This document shows, in pieces, positions 1 to 10,653 of a DNA stretch of 64,000 bases. The notes under the pieces are model-generated. The model worked only from the letters and a program-made list of their open reading frames with translations, did not search any database and had not been told where the DNA came from. The DNA lies in assembly GCA_907163375.1 (NCBI GenBank), contig CAJQUW010011503.1:1-64000 (forward strand), written 5' to 3'. The translations under genes were made by a program, and so were the position numbers. The stretch's first letter is position 1. Every line of letters begins with the position of its first letter. This stretch comes from Prostheceraeus crozeri. Its lineage: Eukaryota; Platyhelminthes; Polycladida; Euryleptidae.

Positions 1-1014
1 CTTCTAACAGACCTCCACCTTCTAACAGACAGCCACCTTCTAACAGACAGCCACCTTCTAACAGACCTCCACCTTCTAACAGACAGCCACCTTCTAACAG
101 ACAGCCACCTTCTAACAGACAGCCACCTTCTAGCAGACCTCCGCCTTCTAACAGACCTCCACCTTCTAACAGACAGCCACCTTCTAACAGACCTCCACCT
201 TCTAACAGACCTCCACCTTCTAACAGACAGCCACCTTCTAACAGACCGCCGCCTTCTAACAGACAGCCACCTTCTAACAGACAGCCATCTTCTAACAGAC
301 CTCCACCTTCTAACAGACAGCCACCTTCTAACAGACAGCCACCTTCTAACAGACCTCCACCTTCTAACAGACAGCCACCTTCTAACAGACAGCCACCTTC
401 TAACAGACAGCCACCTTCTAGCAGACCTCCGCCTTCTAACAGACCTCCACCTTCTAACAGACAGCCACCTTCTAACAGACAGCCACCTTCTAACAGATCT
501 CCACCTTCTAACAGACAGCCACCTTCTAACAGACAGCCACCTTCTAACAGACCGCCGCCTTCTAACAGACAGCCACCTTCTAACAGACAGCCATCTTCTA
601 ACAGACCTCCACCTTCTAACAGACAGCCACCTTCTAGCAGACAGCCACCTTCTAACAGACCTCCACCTTCTAACAGACAGCCACCTTCTAACAGACAGCC
701 ACCTTCTAACAGACAGCCACCTTCTAGCAGACCTCCGCCTTCTAACAGACCTCCACCTTCTAACAGACAGCCACCTTCTAACAGACAGCCACCTTCTAAC
801 AGACAGCCACCTTCTAACAGACCTCCACCTTCTAACAGACAGCCACCTTCTAACAGACCTCCACCTTCTAACAGACAGCCACCTTCTAACAGACCTCCAC
901 CTTCTAACAGACAGCCACCTTCTAACAGACAGCCACCTTCTAACAGACCTCCACCTTCTAACAGACCTCCACCTTCTAACAGACCTCCACCTTCTAACAG
1001 ACCTCCACCTTCTA
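1..1014. repeat. 18-bp minisatellite, left block
   Basis: Head-to-tail copies of an 18-bp unit with core CTTCTAACAGACCTCCAC fill this block. Two main variants alternate: one reads ACAGACCTCCAC, the other ACAGACAGCCAC. Rarer marker variants (TAGCAGACCTCCGCC) recur at about 131, 419 and 725, spaced 288 and 306 bp, which are 16 and 17 units, so a higher-order repeat exists. The block enters from outside the window and decays at 1010-1045 (CTAACGGCG copies) where a retrotransposon begins. Open frames across it are a consequence of the 18-bp period and are not called as genes. Confidence 0.97.
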
Positions 1015-1189
1015 ACGGCGCTCTCACAACTTCCCTAACGGCGTAGCGTGCTGGTCGTATTCTCGTCCTCCTCGTTTAGTCAACTGTACATCACGGCATC
1101 TCGTCCTTTCCTTCGTTTTACGTCTTTTTCACTAACTGAAATTAACATCATTCGAATCATCAAGAAATTCTCTGTCTTCTGGTGTAACT

Positions 1190-2540
1190 TTGATGATCGT
1201 TTTAAGATCGTCATTCGACTTTTTGCTGTTTTTTATTCAATTGCTGTGTGCTTTGCAACTTCGCCTCCATGTTGCTTTCTCGACCGCTATTTTCCCTACT
1301 TGTCGATCTGGTATTATGTCATCGCCTGTAAGACTGCAATACACGCGAGCCGACATCCTCAATCTCCGACAGCCCTACACTCTACCTCGCACACAAAGGC
1401 GTCGCTTGTGGTTCCACAACTTGTTGCGCAATCGCGATTCATCCTCTGCTGCCTCCTACGTCCCTTCCATCCTATCCCTTATCCAAACATCTCTTCCAAA
1501 GCCCTGTGATGCAAACTTCAATGCCCCCGCCGCTGCGAGAATCAAATTGCGTGAAGCCAAACGTCTCAAACCTCGTGCTCCCTCAATTCTTCTATTCAAT
1601 GCCCGATCAATTTTCCCAAAGATTACCGATCTCAAGGTGAGAGTAGCAAAATTTGACCCTGACTTGGTCTGCGTCACTGAGTCCTGGCTTGACGCCTCCA
1701 CAGACGATCTTTCCATTTCTCTGCCTGGGTACCGTGTGATCAGGCAGGATCGTGATTCCAACGGTGGTGGAGTGATTCTGTTCTATAAAGCAGCTTTCCT
1801 CGCGCCTGTTATCAGCAGTGTGAGACTTTCTGACATCAAATCAAATGTTATTTGTTGTAGGTTTGACGAATTCGACGCAACTGTTGTAGTTATTTATCAC
1901 CCCTACTGGGGTAAGGTCCCTGCCCATGATGTTATGCTCGAACATCTGCAGAATTTTATAGATAGCTCTCAATCTAATCATTTTCTTATTGTTGGTGATG
2001 TAAATGATTTGAGGTTGCATTATAATGATTTTTTGTGTGCTTAATGATCTCTGTCAGCTAGTTACTGAACCTACCCGTAAAAACAATGTTCTTGACATCG
2101 TTATTACTAATCAGAAACATCTCTTTGCTCCCCCTATTTGTATTGCCCCTCTTGGGAGGTCTGATCACAAGGGTGTTTTTGTTCAGAGTATTGTCCCGAA
2201 AACGGTTCTCACGACTAAAATTAAGGTCCGCAGTTGTACTCCTTCCACCTTTTCTCAATGTCGGTCCATCTTTAGATCTATTGATTGGGAGCGCTCCATC
2301 TCTGATACTGATGACATTGACCTTCTTGTTGAAAATTTTCAATTGTTTCTCCTCACCTGCTACGAAACATTTTTCCCGGAAAAAACTGTTCGCATGCGGT
2401 CAACTGATCCGCCATGGCTGACCCCTCCCTCAAGGCTCTCTCTGATAGTCGAGATAAAGCCTTATCCCGTGGGAATACCCCCAAATTCATTCAGCTCCGG
2501 GAAAAGTTCATTAGTGAGTCCAATAAAGCTAGATTGAGAT
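1190..2540 (+). pseudogene. APE-type endonuclease part of the LINE ORF2 (frameshifted)
   Basis: In the first frame (to 2044) the endonuclease is recognisable from LLFNARSIFPK, VCVTESWLD, GGGVILFYK and the IVGDVND segment. That segment corresponds to the GDFN active-site motif, here with V for F. A shift near 2030 moves the rest into another frame, where TRKNNVLDIVITN and SDHKGVF give the C-terminal endonuclease motifs. This nuclease nicks target DNA to prime reverse transcription in such elements. A further shift near 2414 leads on to the linker before the reverse transcriptase. Non-functional as it stands. Confidence 0.85.
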
Positions 2541-4137
2541 ATCATTCGAACTTGTCTTCCACTTCTGTAGGCCTCACTGACAAGTGGAAGTCCATTAATT
2601 CCCAGCTTAATCGGACTCCTCCTCGCATCTGCTTAGATGAACCCTATGCTCTTCGGCTCAACAGCCAGTTTTCTGAAGTTTTTCAGCAGCCCGACATGGA
2701 TCACTTTGTGGATAATCGCCAACAATCTCCGCCTACCAAGTTCCCCTCTGTCTGTGATGAAGATGTTTTCAGATTAATAAAGAACTCCAAGTCAAACTCC
2801 TGTGGACCCGATGGCATTCCTGGGTATTTCTTTCGCATGTTTGCCGACATTCTCTCCATCCCCTCACCCTTATCTTCAATTTGTGTTTGAAGAATGCAAT
2901 TTTCCCTAAACCCTGGAAATTAGCCCACATCGTTCCTATACCCAAGAAGGACAGCCAGGATCATCGCCCTATTTCTATATTACCATTTCCCAGTAAAATC
3001 CTGGAGAAACTGATTAAGAAACTTGTCCTCCTTCCATCCCTTAATCACGAGCTTGACTCCCGTCAATTCGGGTTCATTTCCAACGGCTTCGGTGGCTGTA
3101 CAAACGCGCTTCTATCAATCCGTCTAACTATGCTTGAACATATGAGCCTCAAGTCGTCGAACATGGTCAACCTGCTTGCTGTTGACTTCCAGAAAGCCTT
3201 CGACACGATTAGCCATCAGGCTCTGCTGGAGACTCTTCTTCATAAATTTGACTGTAGTCCTTTTGTCATTCGCTTTGTTCGTAACTTTCTTTCAAACCGC
3301 ATGCAGAGAGTTTCTACTAACGACATTCTGACTCCCTGGAAAGACGTGACCAGCGGCGTTCCTCAGGGATCCATCCTAGGCCCCTTGCTTTTCATCCTCA
3401 TGATTGATGACCTTCCCCAACTCCCCGACACTCGTTTAGTTGCATACGCTGACGATATTACTTTACTTCATCTATGCGATCCTGACTCTGTTAATAGCTT
3501 TCAGTGTGTGTTTGATTCCTTTGTTTCCTGGTCAGAAGCCAAGAAGCTGTCTATTAATGTAAAGAAAACTAAATGCTTAACTGCTTGCCGTCTTTCTCAC
3601 AGTCCCACACCTGTCCCCGTTTTCATCCATGGTTGTGCTGTTGAACGTGTGAATGTTTTGAAGATTTTAGGAGTGTTTTTCGAAAATGATCTTTCTTGGA
3701 ATTATCAATTTCCCTTTTTATTTAGAAAATGCTGCCGTGGACTTTCTCTTGTAAAAAGGATAAGGAGTAACTGTACCGACCCGCAAACCATCTGGCAGGC
3801 CTATATGGCCTTTGTTTTCAGTCACGTTGCTTACTGCTGGCCATTGTTGTGCGACATGAAAGTTGCTAATTTACGTAGGTTAGAGAGGCTAGATCGTGTT
3901 GCCCGTCGATGGGCTGGTGTCTCGGACAAGCAGCCTCTCGGCTGTATGCTTGAGAATATTTGTAGACGCCTCATTGTAAAAATTTCCAAATGTAAATATA
4001 CTCATCCTCTCTCCCAATTTTTTATTGTACGCAACAATGTTTCGTGTGACATGCGACACCAACGTGTTCTTCTGCCTCAGAGGAGGAATCGAGCTTTCTA
4101 CCGGAATTCTTTTGTTAAATTTTCTCATTTTTCTTGA
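2414..4137 (+). pseudogene. Reverse transcriptase part of the LINE ORF2 (frameshifted)
   Basis: The segment starts with a linker that ends in SNSCGPDGIPG, the usual entry to a LINE reverse transcriptase. It then shifts frame near 2885 into a 418-residue run. In that run, motif A (VDFQKAFDT, residues about 101-109), motif B (GVPQGSILGPL, 159-169) and catalytic YADD (189-192) are intact. The last ~150 residues are the thumb/C-terminal region. The frame closes with TGA just before the 3' tail. The reverse transcriptase core alone would be intact, but the frameshifts upstream separate it from the endonuclease. Confidence 0.9.
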
Positions 4138-4215
4138 TGCCTGATGTACATGTTTCCGTTCCCTCCCTGTCATATACCGCTTTCGTATTGACCAATAAAG
4201 ATTTTCTATTTCTAT

Positions 4216-5114
4216 TTCTATTTCTAACAGACAGCCACCTTCTAACAGACAGCCACCTTCTAACAGACCGCCACCTTCTAACAGACCTCCACCTTCTAAC
4301 AGACCTCCACCTTCTAACAGACCTCCACCTTCTAACAGACCTCCACCTTCTAATAGTCCTCCACCTTCTAACAGACCTCCTCCTTCTAACAGACCTCCAC
4401 CTTCTAACAGACCTCCATCTTCTAACAGACCTCCACCTTCTAACAGACCTCCACCTTCTAACAGACCTCCACCTTCTAACAGACCTCCACCTTCTAACAG
4501 ACCTCCACCTTCTAACAGACAGCCATCTTCTAACAGACCGCCACCTTCTAACAGACCTCCACCTTCTAACAGACCTCCACCTTCTAACAGACCTCCACCT
4601 TCTAACAGACCTCCACCTTCTAACAGACAGCCACCTTCTAACAGACCTCCATCTTCTAACAGACCTCCACCTTCTAACAGACCTCCATCTTCTAACAGAC
4701 CTCCACCTTCTAACAGACAGCCATCTTCTAACAGACCTCCACCTTCTAACAGACCTCCACCTTCTAATAGTCCTCCACCTTCTAACAGACCTCCTCCTTC
4801 TAACAGACCTCCACCTTCTAACAGACCTCCACCTTCTAACAGACCTCCACCTTCTAACAGACCTCCACCTTCTAACAGACCTCCATCTTCTAACAGACCT
4901 CCACCTTCTAACAGACCTCCACCTTCTAACAGACCTCCACCTTCTAACAGACCTCCATCTTCTAACAGACCTCCACCTTCCAACAGACAATCACCTTCTA
5001 ACAGACCTCCACCTTCTAACAGACAGCCATCCTCTAACAGACCTCCACCTTCTAACAGACCTCCATCTTCCAACAGACCTCCACCTTCTAATAGGCAGTC
5101 GCCTTCTAACAGAC
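4216..5114. repeat. 18-bp minisatellite, right block
   Basis: The same 18-bp array resumes directly after the LINE tail. Here the ACCTCCAC variant dominates, unlike the left block. A variant pair (CTAATAGTCC, then CCTCCTCC) recurs at 4351 and 4765, a spacing of 414 bp or 23 units. The array decays at 5090-5114 with AGGCAGTCGCC and AGACAGGCACC. Long open frames on both strands (for example LLTDLH or EGGGLL repeats) arise because 18 is a multiple of 3 and the unit lacks stops. Confidence 0.97.
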
Positions 5115-5562
5115 AGGCACCCAGACACATAATTCGTTTATTTTTCCTTCACGATGTTTATCTGCCTTTTTTCTTCTGTTTTCGTTTTATCTCCGGAATC
5201 ATGTTGTTACTTCCCAAGTTTTTAAGTAGTGTATTCTTACTCTATTATCGTACACGAAGTTGAATTATTGGATTTCCCTGTCACCGTCTGAACATTATTG
5301 ATCGACTTCATTCCGACATTATTATCTTCAACATTCGATGTTTAATTTGCTTGACGTCTTTCACACAGAAGCCACGAGAGGCCATGAAGACGTTGTTTTT
5401 CATTTACGAATTCATTGAGAGACACTATGAGACTCGTGCTTGATCTGACGTAGTAAAGTGTGTAAAAGGCAAAAGTATTTCCTTACTGACAAAAAGTTGA
5501 ACAGAAAGACTGTCAGTGAGAATCCAGCTGATGTTATTGTCCTGCATTTGTTGTCTTTCCAG
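5115..5562. other. Unique sequence, probable intron or upstream region
   Basis: AT-rich unique sequence between the minisatellite and the first candidate exon. It ends in a polypyrimidine tract and TTTCCAG at 5557-5562, a good 3' splice site. I see no convincing coding exon here; a short ATG frame at about 5383 closes after 19 codons. Confidence 0.5.
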
Positions 5563-6227
5563 AAACGTTGGTCGGCATTGCAAATTATTGTAAGAGCTTC
5601 AATGGTGGAAAGAATTTCGCCTTCTCCGCCAGACTGTCATCGACTCCTACAGTCGGAGAACTAAGAGCTGCCTTGGGTGCAGAAATGAAGAAGGATCCGA
5701 AGACAATATCTTTGGGGAGGCGGACAGCACTGCATGGCGGAAAACCAGTCTACTTGGTGGGAGGTGTGTATTCTGACGTGTGTGGATGTCTCCATCAGCC
5801 CAATGAAGTTCAAGAGGAGAGAGCGGTGGCGCTGGTGATGGATGATGAGCAGCTGCCAATCATTCCCGATGTGATGAACTGCTTCATTGTTTCTCCTGCC
5901 GACGGTGAGTTGTGATGAGTCCTGTGTGTGATGATAGATCAATACTGAGATCACCATCTATTCCTAGAAAATATTGTTTCAGACTCTTTTTCAAACGAAA
6001 AGATTCTTGGCGATCAATGATATCAGGAGCCATCCTTGAATACACAAATCTTTAAAAATGTCTCCTCTTCACACTGAAACTAAGATAAGGCATCATTATT
6101 TGTTTTCCTCCGTGTTTTTGTTACTCTCTTTTCTTTGTAACTTGAAAACTGCAAAAATCGTCAACTTTTATCTTTAGTGAAACTTTTCTTTGCAGAGGTT
6201 GCATGCGTCTTATCACAGAGACGATAG
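5563..6227 (+). CDS. Candidate terminal exons of an unrecognised host gene
   Basis: Exon A spans 5563-5904. It follows TTGTCTTTCCAG, has no stop across 114 codons and ends at a textbook donor, G|GTGAGT. A 291-bp intron ends in TTTTCTTTGCAG at 6195. Exon B (6196-6227) continues in matching phase 1 and reaches TAG after about ten residues, VACVLSQRR. The predicted piece is soluble-looking, contains GRRTALHGGKPVYLVGG near its middle and matches no family I know. Upstream exons are not identified. The splice signals are seen; calling it a gene is inference. It could be a decayed exon. Confidence 0.5.
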
Positions 6228-7124
6228 ATGGGAGAGTGGCTGTGGACACGATGTCTAGGCTTCACTTTCAACTTTTAAAATTGATGATGTTACCAACTCT
6301 TCAGTTTCATTTTCAAACTGCCACAGCCAGCTCCCCAATACCTTGTAGCTTTCGTACATTAAGAAAAAGCATTGTATTTCACTCTCGATAGCTTTGGAGG
6401 TCATAGAAATGGTTGAAATGAGTTTGAGATTACATAGAATTCTCACAGTTCCAGATAGCCATGAAGCGGCGTCCGTCACTCCAGCTTGAGAATCCATTAA
6501 TGAATGAATTGGTGAATGGATATTTCAAATCATTTTTAGATAGAAATGTGAAATTTAAATGTATCCACATTTACAAACATTCATAGATTTTCAAACTTTT
6601 GATGAACTAAAATCTATTGAGAGAGCAAACTTTCATAGACTTCAGTAAAAGTCAATCAAAGATTTCTTCATCTCTCCATTATCTGTGACTAACAGTGATG
6701 AAGAATTGCAATATTCATAGATTTCTTAAGAGTTACATACAATGGCAATATATCATGGATTTTGCGGGCAGAAATATCAGACAGTCTCAGCTGCTAACAC
6801 AGCCCCATCTATGTCTGATATCACTGTCCTAAAAGTCCATGATATAATGCTACATTACATAAAGGTCTTTGAACTATCATAGCACCATACTCGTCATTTA
6901 TGTTCATCCCATAGCATTCTTTCACCCTCGCAGATCTCATACCGTCATAACATCGTGTAAGGTGTGACATTATACTTTGACAGTGATTACTCTTGTAACA
7001 AATCCATTGTTAACCCTAAATGCCACACACGGTGGGACAACTGCCGACTTGGGCGATCTTCCTTAAAACTCGCTGTTTAACAGAGGGTCCGGAAATGAGT
7101 TTGAGATTACATCCCGTACGAATA
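6228..7124. other. Intergenic / 3' region without recognised genes
   Basis: AT-rich sequence after the candidate stop codon. Apart from an imperfect hairpin at 6745-6850, listed separately, I see no coding exon or element boundary. Confidence 0.5.
6745..6850. repeat. 106-nt imperfect inverted repeat (hairpin)
   Basis: The left arm 6745-6783 and right arm 6812-6850 are 39 nt each and pair with about 7 mismatches around a 28-nt loop. The dimensions fit either a small foldback element or a pre-miRNA-like hairpin. No target-site duplication is obvious. Nothing in the sequence alone decides between these. Confidence 0.6.
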
Positions 7125-7126
7125 TA

Positions 7127-8893
7127 CAGGGTGATTTTTAATTGACGCAAGATTTAAAATTGTTTTTATTTCTACTTAGTCGACATGAAAAATGAAGTAT
7201 TATACATTTCTGAACACCTGAAACTGGGGAATTTATGAATATCAAAGCGGTTAAAGCATATCTATAATCTCCAATTTTTAAGAAATTTTTATATTCCATT
7301 ACATAAAATCATTGAAAACTTTACAACAAATGTTCAATCACGTCACCTTCGCTTTCTACAACAAGGTGCAGTCGTAGGAGGAGGTTTGCAATGGCACTTT
7401 GTATTTCACTTGAAGAAAAATTGTTGCATTCTTCTGCTATTCTGTGCATTAGCTGATTCATTGTGGAAGGACGACTGTGGTGGAAGACACGACCCTTTAA
7501 TGTCCCCCAAAACCAAAAATCGAGAGGGGATAAATCCGGAGATCTTGCTGGCCATCTTATGGAATGCCCTCTTCCAATGACTCGATCATTGGGGAAATGT
7601 GCCTTTAAGAATTGAATCACGTCTCCATGAAAATGGGGCGGTGCTCCATCTTGCGGGAAGATAGTGGAGTTTTTGATTCCCTTCTCATCCAGTTGTGGCA
7701 ACATGTGCTGCTCCAACATTCCAAGGTAATTGTTTCCAGTGACTGTGGAGTCAAAGAAATAGGGTTGCAAAACGAATGTTGACGATATGCCACACCAGAC
7801 AGTCACTTTTTCAGGATGAAGCCCTTTCGAAACCAAAACATTGACTGGGCTAGGGCTCCATATGACACAGTTGTGCCGATTAATGCTGCCATCAAGCGTG
7901 AAATTTGCCTCGTCGCTCCACAGGATGCGTTGGATAAGGTCCTCATTCGTAAGCAGCCAGTTGGCGAATTCAAGTCGATGGACCTTATCGCCATCCGTTA
8001 TTTCTTGATGGACACGTGTGCGATAGGGATACCATCTCAACTGCTTGCGAAGAACTGTCCACACATTAGATTGAGAAAATCCAGTCGCTTCCGAAATCTC
8101 ACGGGTGGAACAGCAAGGAATTTCGCGGCCACTCGTTATCTCAGCAACAGTCTTTTCCACTTCTTCTTCGCGCTCTTCTCTTAAACTTTTACGTCCTTTT
8201 CCTGGAGAATCGTTTACAGAACCGGTAGCTTTGAAACGAGTCACTAATCGTTGAATCGTAGTGACAGCGAATGGATCTCTATGCAACTTGTGTTTGGTCT
8301 TATATGCACGTAATGTTTGAAGGCAACTTTCATGATTTTGAGCGTACAGGAATATCAATTCAATTCTCGTTTCAGTAGACAGGGACATCTTGATCATTTG
8401 ACAACAGTGCCGTGTGTTGCAAGCCTTTATTCCACACTTGATAGCTCTGTAAACGCTGTTCATCGAGGCTTCATAGCTCCATCGCTTACTGATCGCTTTG
8501 CAAATGCTTTTCATTGACAGTTCATGACAATGAAATTATCACCATCAAGATCTCAAAGGCAAAATGAATTAATAGAAGTGTGATCAGATTGATGATAGAA
8601 TGCGTCTGATTTTCACTTGCTACCCTTTTCTATTCATATCTAATATCAATAATTTTTCTATGGTTGTGATTAAAGGAAGTTCAATGAAATGAAGTAATTC
8701 AGTGGTAATGAAATTCAAAGATAAAATATAAAAATTTCTTAAAAATTGGAGATTATAGATATGCTTTAACCGCTTTGATATTCATAAATTCCCCAGTTTC
8801 AAGTGTTCAGAAATGTATAATACTTCATTTTTCATGTCGACTAAGTAGAAATAAAAACAATTTTAAATCTTGCGTCAATTAAAAATCACCCTG
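7127..8893 (-). mobile_element. Intact-looking mariner-like DNA transposon
   Basis: Begins CAGGGTGATTTTTAATTG and ends with its reverse complement, flanked by TA on each side (7125-7126 and 8894-8895). The terminal inverted repeats are 169 bp (7127-7295 and 8725-8893), and I count one mismatch between them. The body is a single minus-strand transposase. Near-identical ends plus an open transposase suggest recent mobility. Confidence 0.95.
7321..8514 (-). CDS. mariner-like transposase (D-D-D type), uninterrupted
   Basis: 397 codons from the first ATG. The in-frame ATG at 8388 (residue 43, MSLSTETR) is a more likely start, because the family's helix-turn-helix region begins there and it gives about 355 residues, closer to the usual length. 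Residues ~45-150 form the DNA-binding helix-turn-helix part, including TTIQRLVTRFKATGSV. The catalytic acids are D201 in LWSDEANF, D289 in PQDGAPPH and D332 in SPDLSPLDF, so the triad is complete. By my count 42 residues separate D289 and D332, longer than the 34 of classical mariner and near the 41 of the group with WPARSPDL and FWG motifs. It cuts and pastes the element at TA sites. No stops or shifts. Confidence 0.94.
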   Translation of the reverse strand: MKSICKAISKRWSYEASMNSVYRAIKCGIKACNTRHCCQMIKMSLSTETRIELIFLYAQNHESCLQTLRAYKTKHKLHRDPFAVTTIQRLVTRFKATGSVNDSPGKGRKSLREEREEEVEKTVAEITSGREIPCCSTREISEATGFSQSNVWTVLRKQLRWYPYRTRVHQEITDGDKVHRLEFANWLLTNEDLIQRILWSDEANFTLDGSINRHNCVIWSPSPVNVLVSKGLHPEKVTVWCGISSTFVLQPYFFDSTVTGNNYLGMLEQHMLPQLDEKGIKNSTIFPQDGAPPHFHGDVIQFLKAHFPNDRVIGRGHSIRWPARSPDLSPLDFWFWGTLKGRVFHHSRPSTMNQLMHRIAEECNNFSSSEIQSAIANLLLRLHLVVESEGDVIEHLL

Positions 8894-8895
8894 TA

Positions 8896-10122
8896 TATAT
8901 CTGCAATTACCCATATGGTTACATAGTAATGCAGTTGACAACATCCGTGATTAAAGTGCTGGTAAACAAGGGGACCATGTCACATCAAGTTGAAGATGGC
9001 CATGTACGAGCCGTACACATGCATTATAATAATGAGGGCCCGAGGTGAGGATGCCACATCACAATCGGGTGCTGGATCATATTAAGAGGGCCCCAGTTAT
9101 AACATTACAGGGGCCTCATCTCATCATATCTGGAGGGTCCCTCCTGACTACGTCTGAGGGGCTACGAATACCATTATCGGTACTACAAATCTACGTATTC
9201 GATACATCCCGACCTTAAATGTAGAACTAGTGACTATACGATAAATACGAACTATGGTACTGTTGTTTAAGTGCATGACTAGTGACTGCCTACATATTTT
9301 CTTACTTTCTTATTAATCTGATTTTTGCATTACGTTGTAGCTAGTAAATAATTCTATAATTCACAATCTTACTTTATTTCAGATTGAATAATTTCAGATC
9401 GAAATATTCGATTGAGCGCATAGTAGGCCAACACTACAGTCTACTTTACGATTTTTATAGACGATGTAGCAGGTCTATAAGGTCCTAAGGTGAAGAACAA
9501 AGTAACAGACTCGAAACCTTGATTCGATATTGAGAATAAGGCGATTAAAACACGTTTGTGTATTTCTCATTCATAGTTCTGTAGTCCGGACAGAACCAGT
9601 TTGCTTGATTTTGAACATAATTCTGGGCACAGTCACTGTCTGAGGCTATCATATGGAATATGAAGTTCGAAAAAACCGTTCTACCCGCGGGTTTCTTCAT
9701 CTTGATTTTTGAAACAACTCCTTAGATGTTTTCCTCACGGGTTTCTTCATTTTGATCTTCTAATCTATAACCTTACCTAAAGAATAGGCATATCATATAG
9801 AATATGAATTTTGAAAAAACCCGTTTTACCCACGGGTGGGTAAAACGGGTTGCCAACCCTGCAATGAGGGTGCTGATGATATATATAAATAATGACGAGT
9901 GAGAACACATACATGTAGATGCACATGCGTTATTAGTATTATTATGCGCAAATAGTATGGAATATTTACAAATGATGTGGATGTGCAATGAAAAGATGAA
10001 AGCTATGGATGATGAAACTCTGGAAGGAGAGGACTAACAATGGTTCATGTATTTCAGTGAATAAAGTTAAATCACGAAACAGCACATTATAATAATAATA
10101 ACTACAGTAGCGAAGACATATA
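8896..10122. other. Intergenic sequence with a diverged tandem duplication and a hAT-like end
   Basis: No coding exon recognised. About 9648-9690 and 9790-9832 are diverged copies of one segment (TATCATATGGAATATGAA followed by an A-run and ACCCGCGGG), 142 bp apart. The second copy contains the hairpin listed at 9818-9861. The remainder is AT-rich unique sequence. Confidence 0.5.
9818..9861. repeat. Perfect 15-bp hairpin ending in a hAT-like terminus
   Basis: AACCCGTTTTACCCA (9818-9832) and its reverse complement (9837-9851) flank a 4-nt loop, CGGG. The sequence then reads TTGCCAACCCTG to 9861; on the other strand this is CAGGGTTGGCAACCCG, the style of a hAT terminal repeat. I did not find the opposite end, so this may be a solo end of a decayed element. 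Confidence 0.55.
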
Positions 10123-10124
10123 TA

Positions 10125-10651
10125 CAGGGTGTTCACGCTATTGCGGCCGCTAATAATAAATCAAGATATATAATGCTAAATCAAAAACATTGTGAATGTT
10201 TAACATAATAACGTTTAATTAAAATGTACAAAATATAACCAAAAATATACAAAATGGGTATTACATATATTGTTCAATATGGCGACCTTGATGTTCAATG
10301 CACATACCACAGCGCTTGGAAAAGTTGGAAAAACAATTTTGAACGATATTGTGATCAATCTGGTTGGATGCATACTCACATTTCTCAGCTAGTTCTTGTA
10401 ATGTAGTTGGCCTTGGTTGTGTGTAAACTTTTTGTAAACTCATTATAATTTCATTTTCAAACAGTACACCATTAAACCAAAGAATTAAATGAAACAAGTT
10501 TGCTAACGTTATATGAATGAATATAAATGAAATTCAAATACATAGATATAGATACTTGTGACAATCACAATGATTTTTATTTTGAACTGGTGGCCTGGAT
10601 AGCCTGAATGTTTGATTTAGTATTAGCGGCGGGAATATCGTGAACACTCTG
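10125..10651 (-). mobile_element. Internally deleted mariner-like element
   Basis: Starts CAGGGTGTTCACGCTATT and ends with an imperfect reverse complement, CAGAGTGTTCACGATATT on the minus strand, with TA on both sides (10123-10124, 10652-10653). The inverted repeats run about 40 bp and are diverged. Only the 3' end of a transposase gene remains inside, so it is a deletion derivative that would need a transposase in trans. Confidence 0.85.
10261..10497 (-). pseudogene. C-terminal remnant of a mariner-like transposase
   Basis: About 78 residues remain. The C-terminal pattern TLQELAEKCEYASNQID followed by CGMCIEHQGRHIEQYM matches the extreme C-terminus typical of the long-spacer mariner group, where a final Cys, Gly-x-HIE run ends the protein. 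All three catalytic acids lie in the deleted part, so it is inactive. Confidence 0.75.
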
Positions 10652-10653
10652 TA

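Larger units (their letters stand above)
1016..4226 (+). mobile_element. Degraded non-LTR retrotransposon (LINE) inside the minisatellite
   Basis: A plus-strand element carries an APE-type endonuclease followed by a reverse transcriptase, then a 3' end with AATAAAG and a short tail of repeated TTTCTA (about 4203-4226). It is flanked on both sides by the same 18-bp minisatellite, so it inserted into that array. The coding region is broken by at least three frameshifts, near 2030, 2414 and 2885. The 5' limit is uncertain and lies among decayed minisatellite units. The protein pattern fits the jockey/CR1 superfamily; I cannot fix the clade. Confidence 0.88.

Noticed and set aside
3889-5130. Long open frames across the minisatellite (332-413 codons on both strands)
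   Set aside because: They arise because the 18-bp unit is a multiple of 3 and has no stops in several frames; the same is true on both strands, and one of them runs on into the LINE in antisense.
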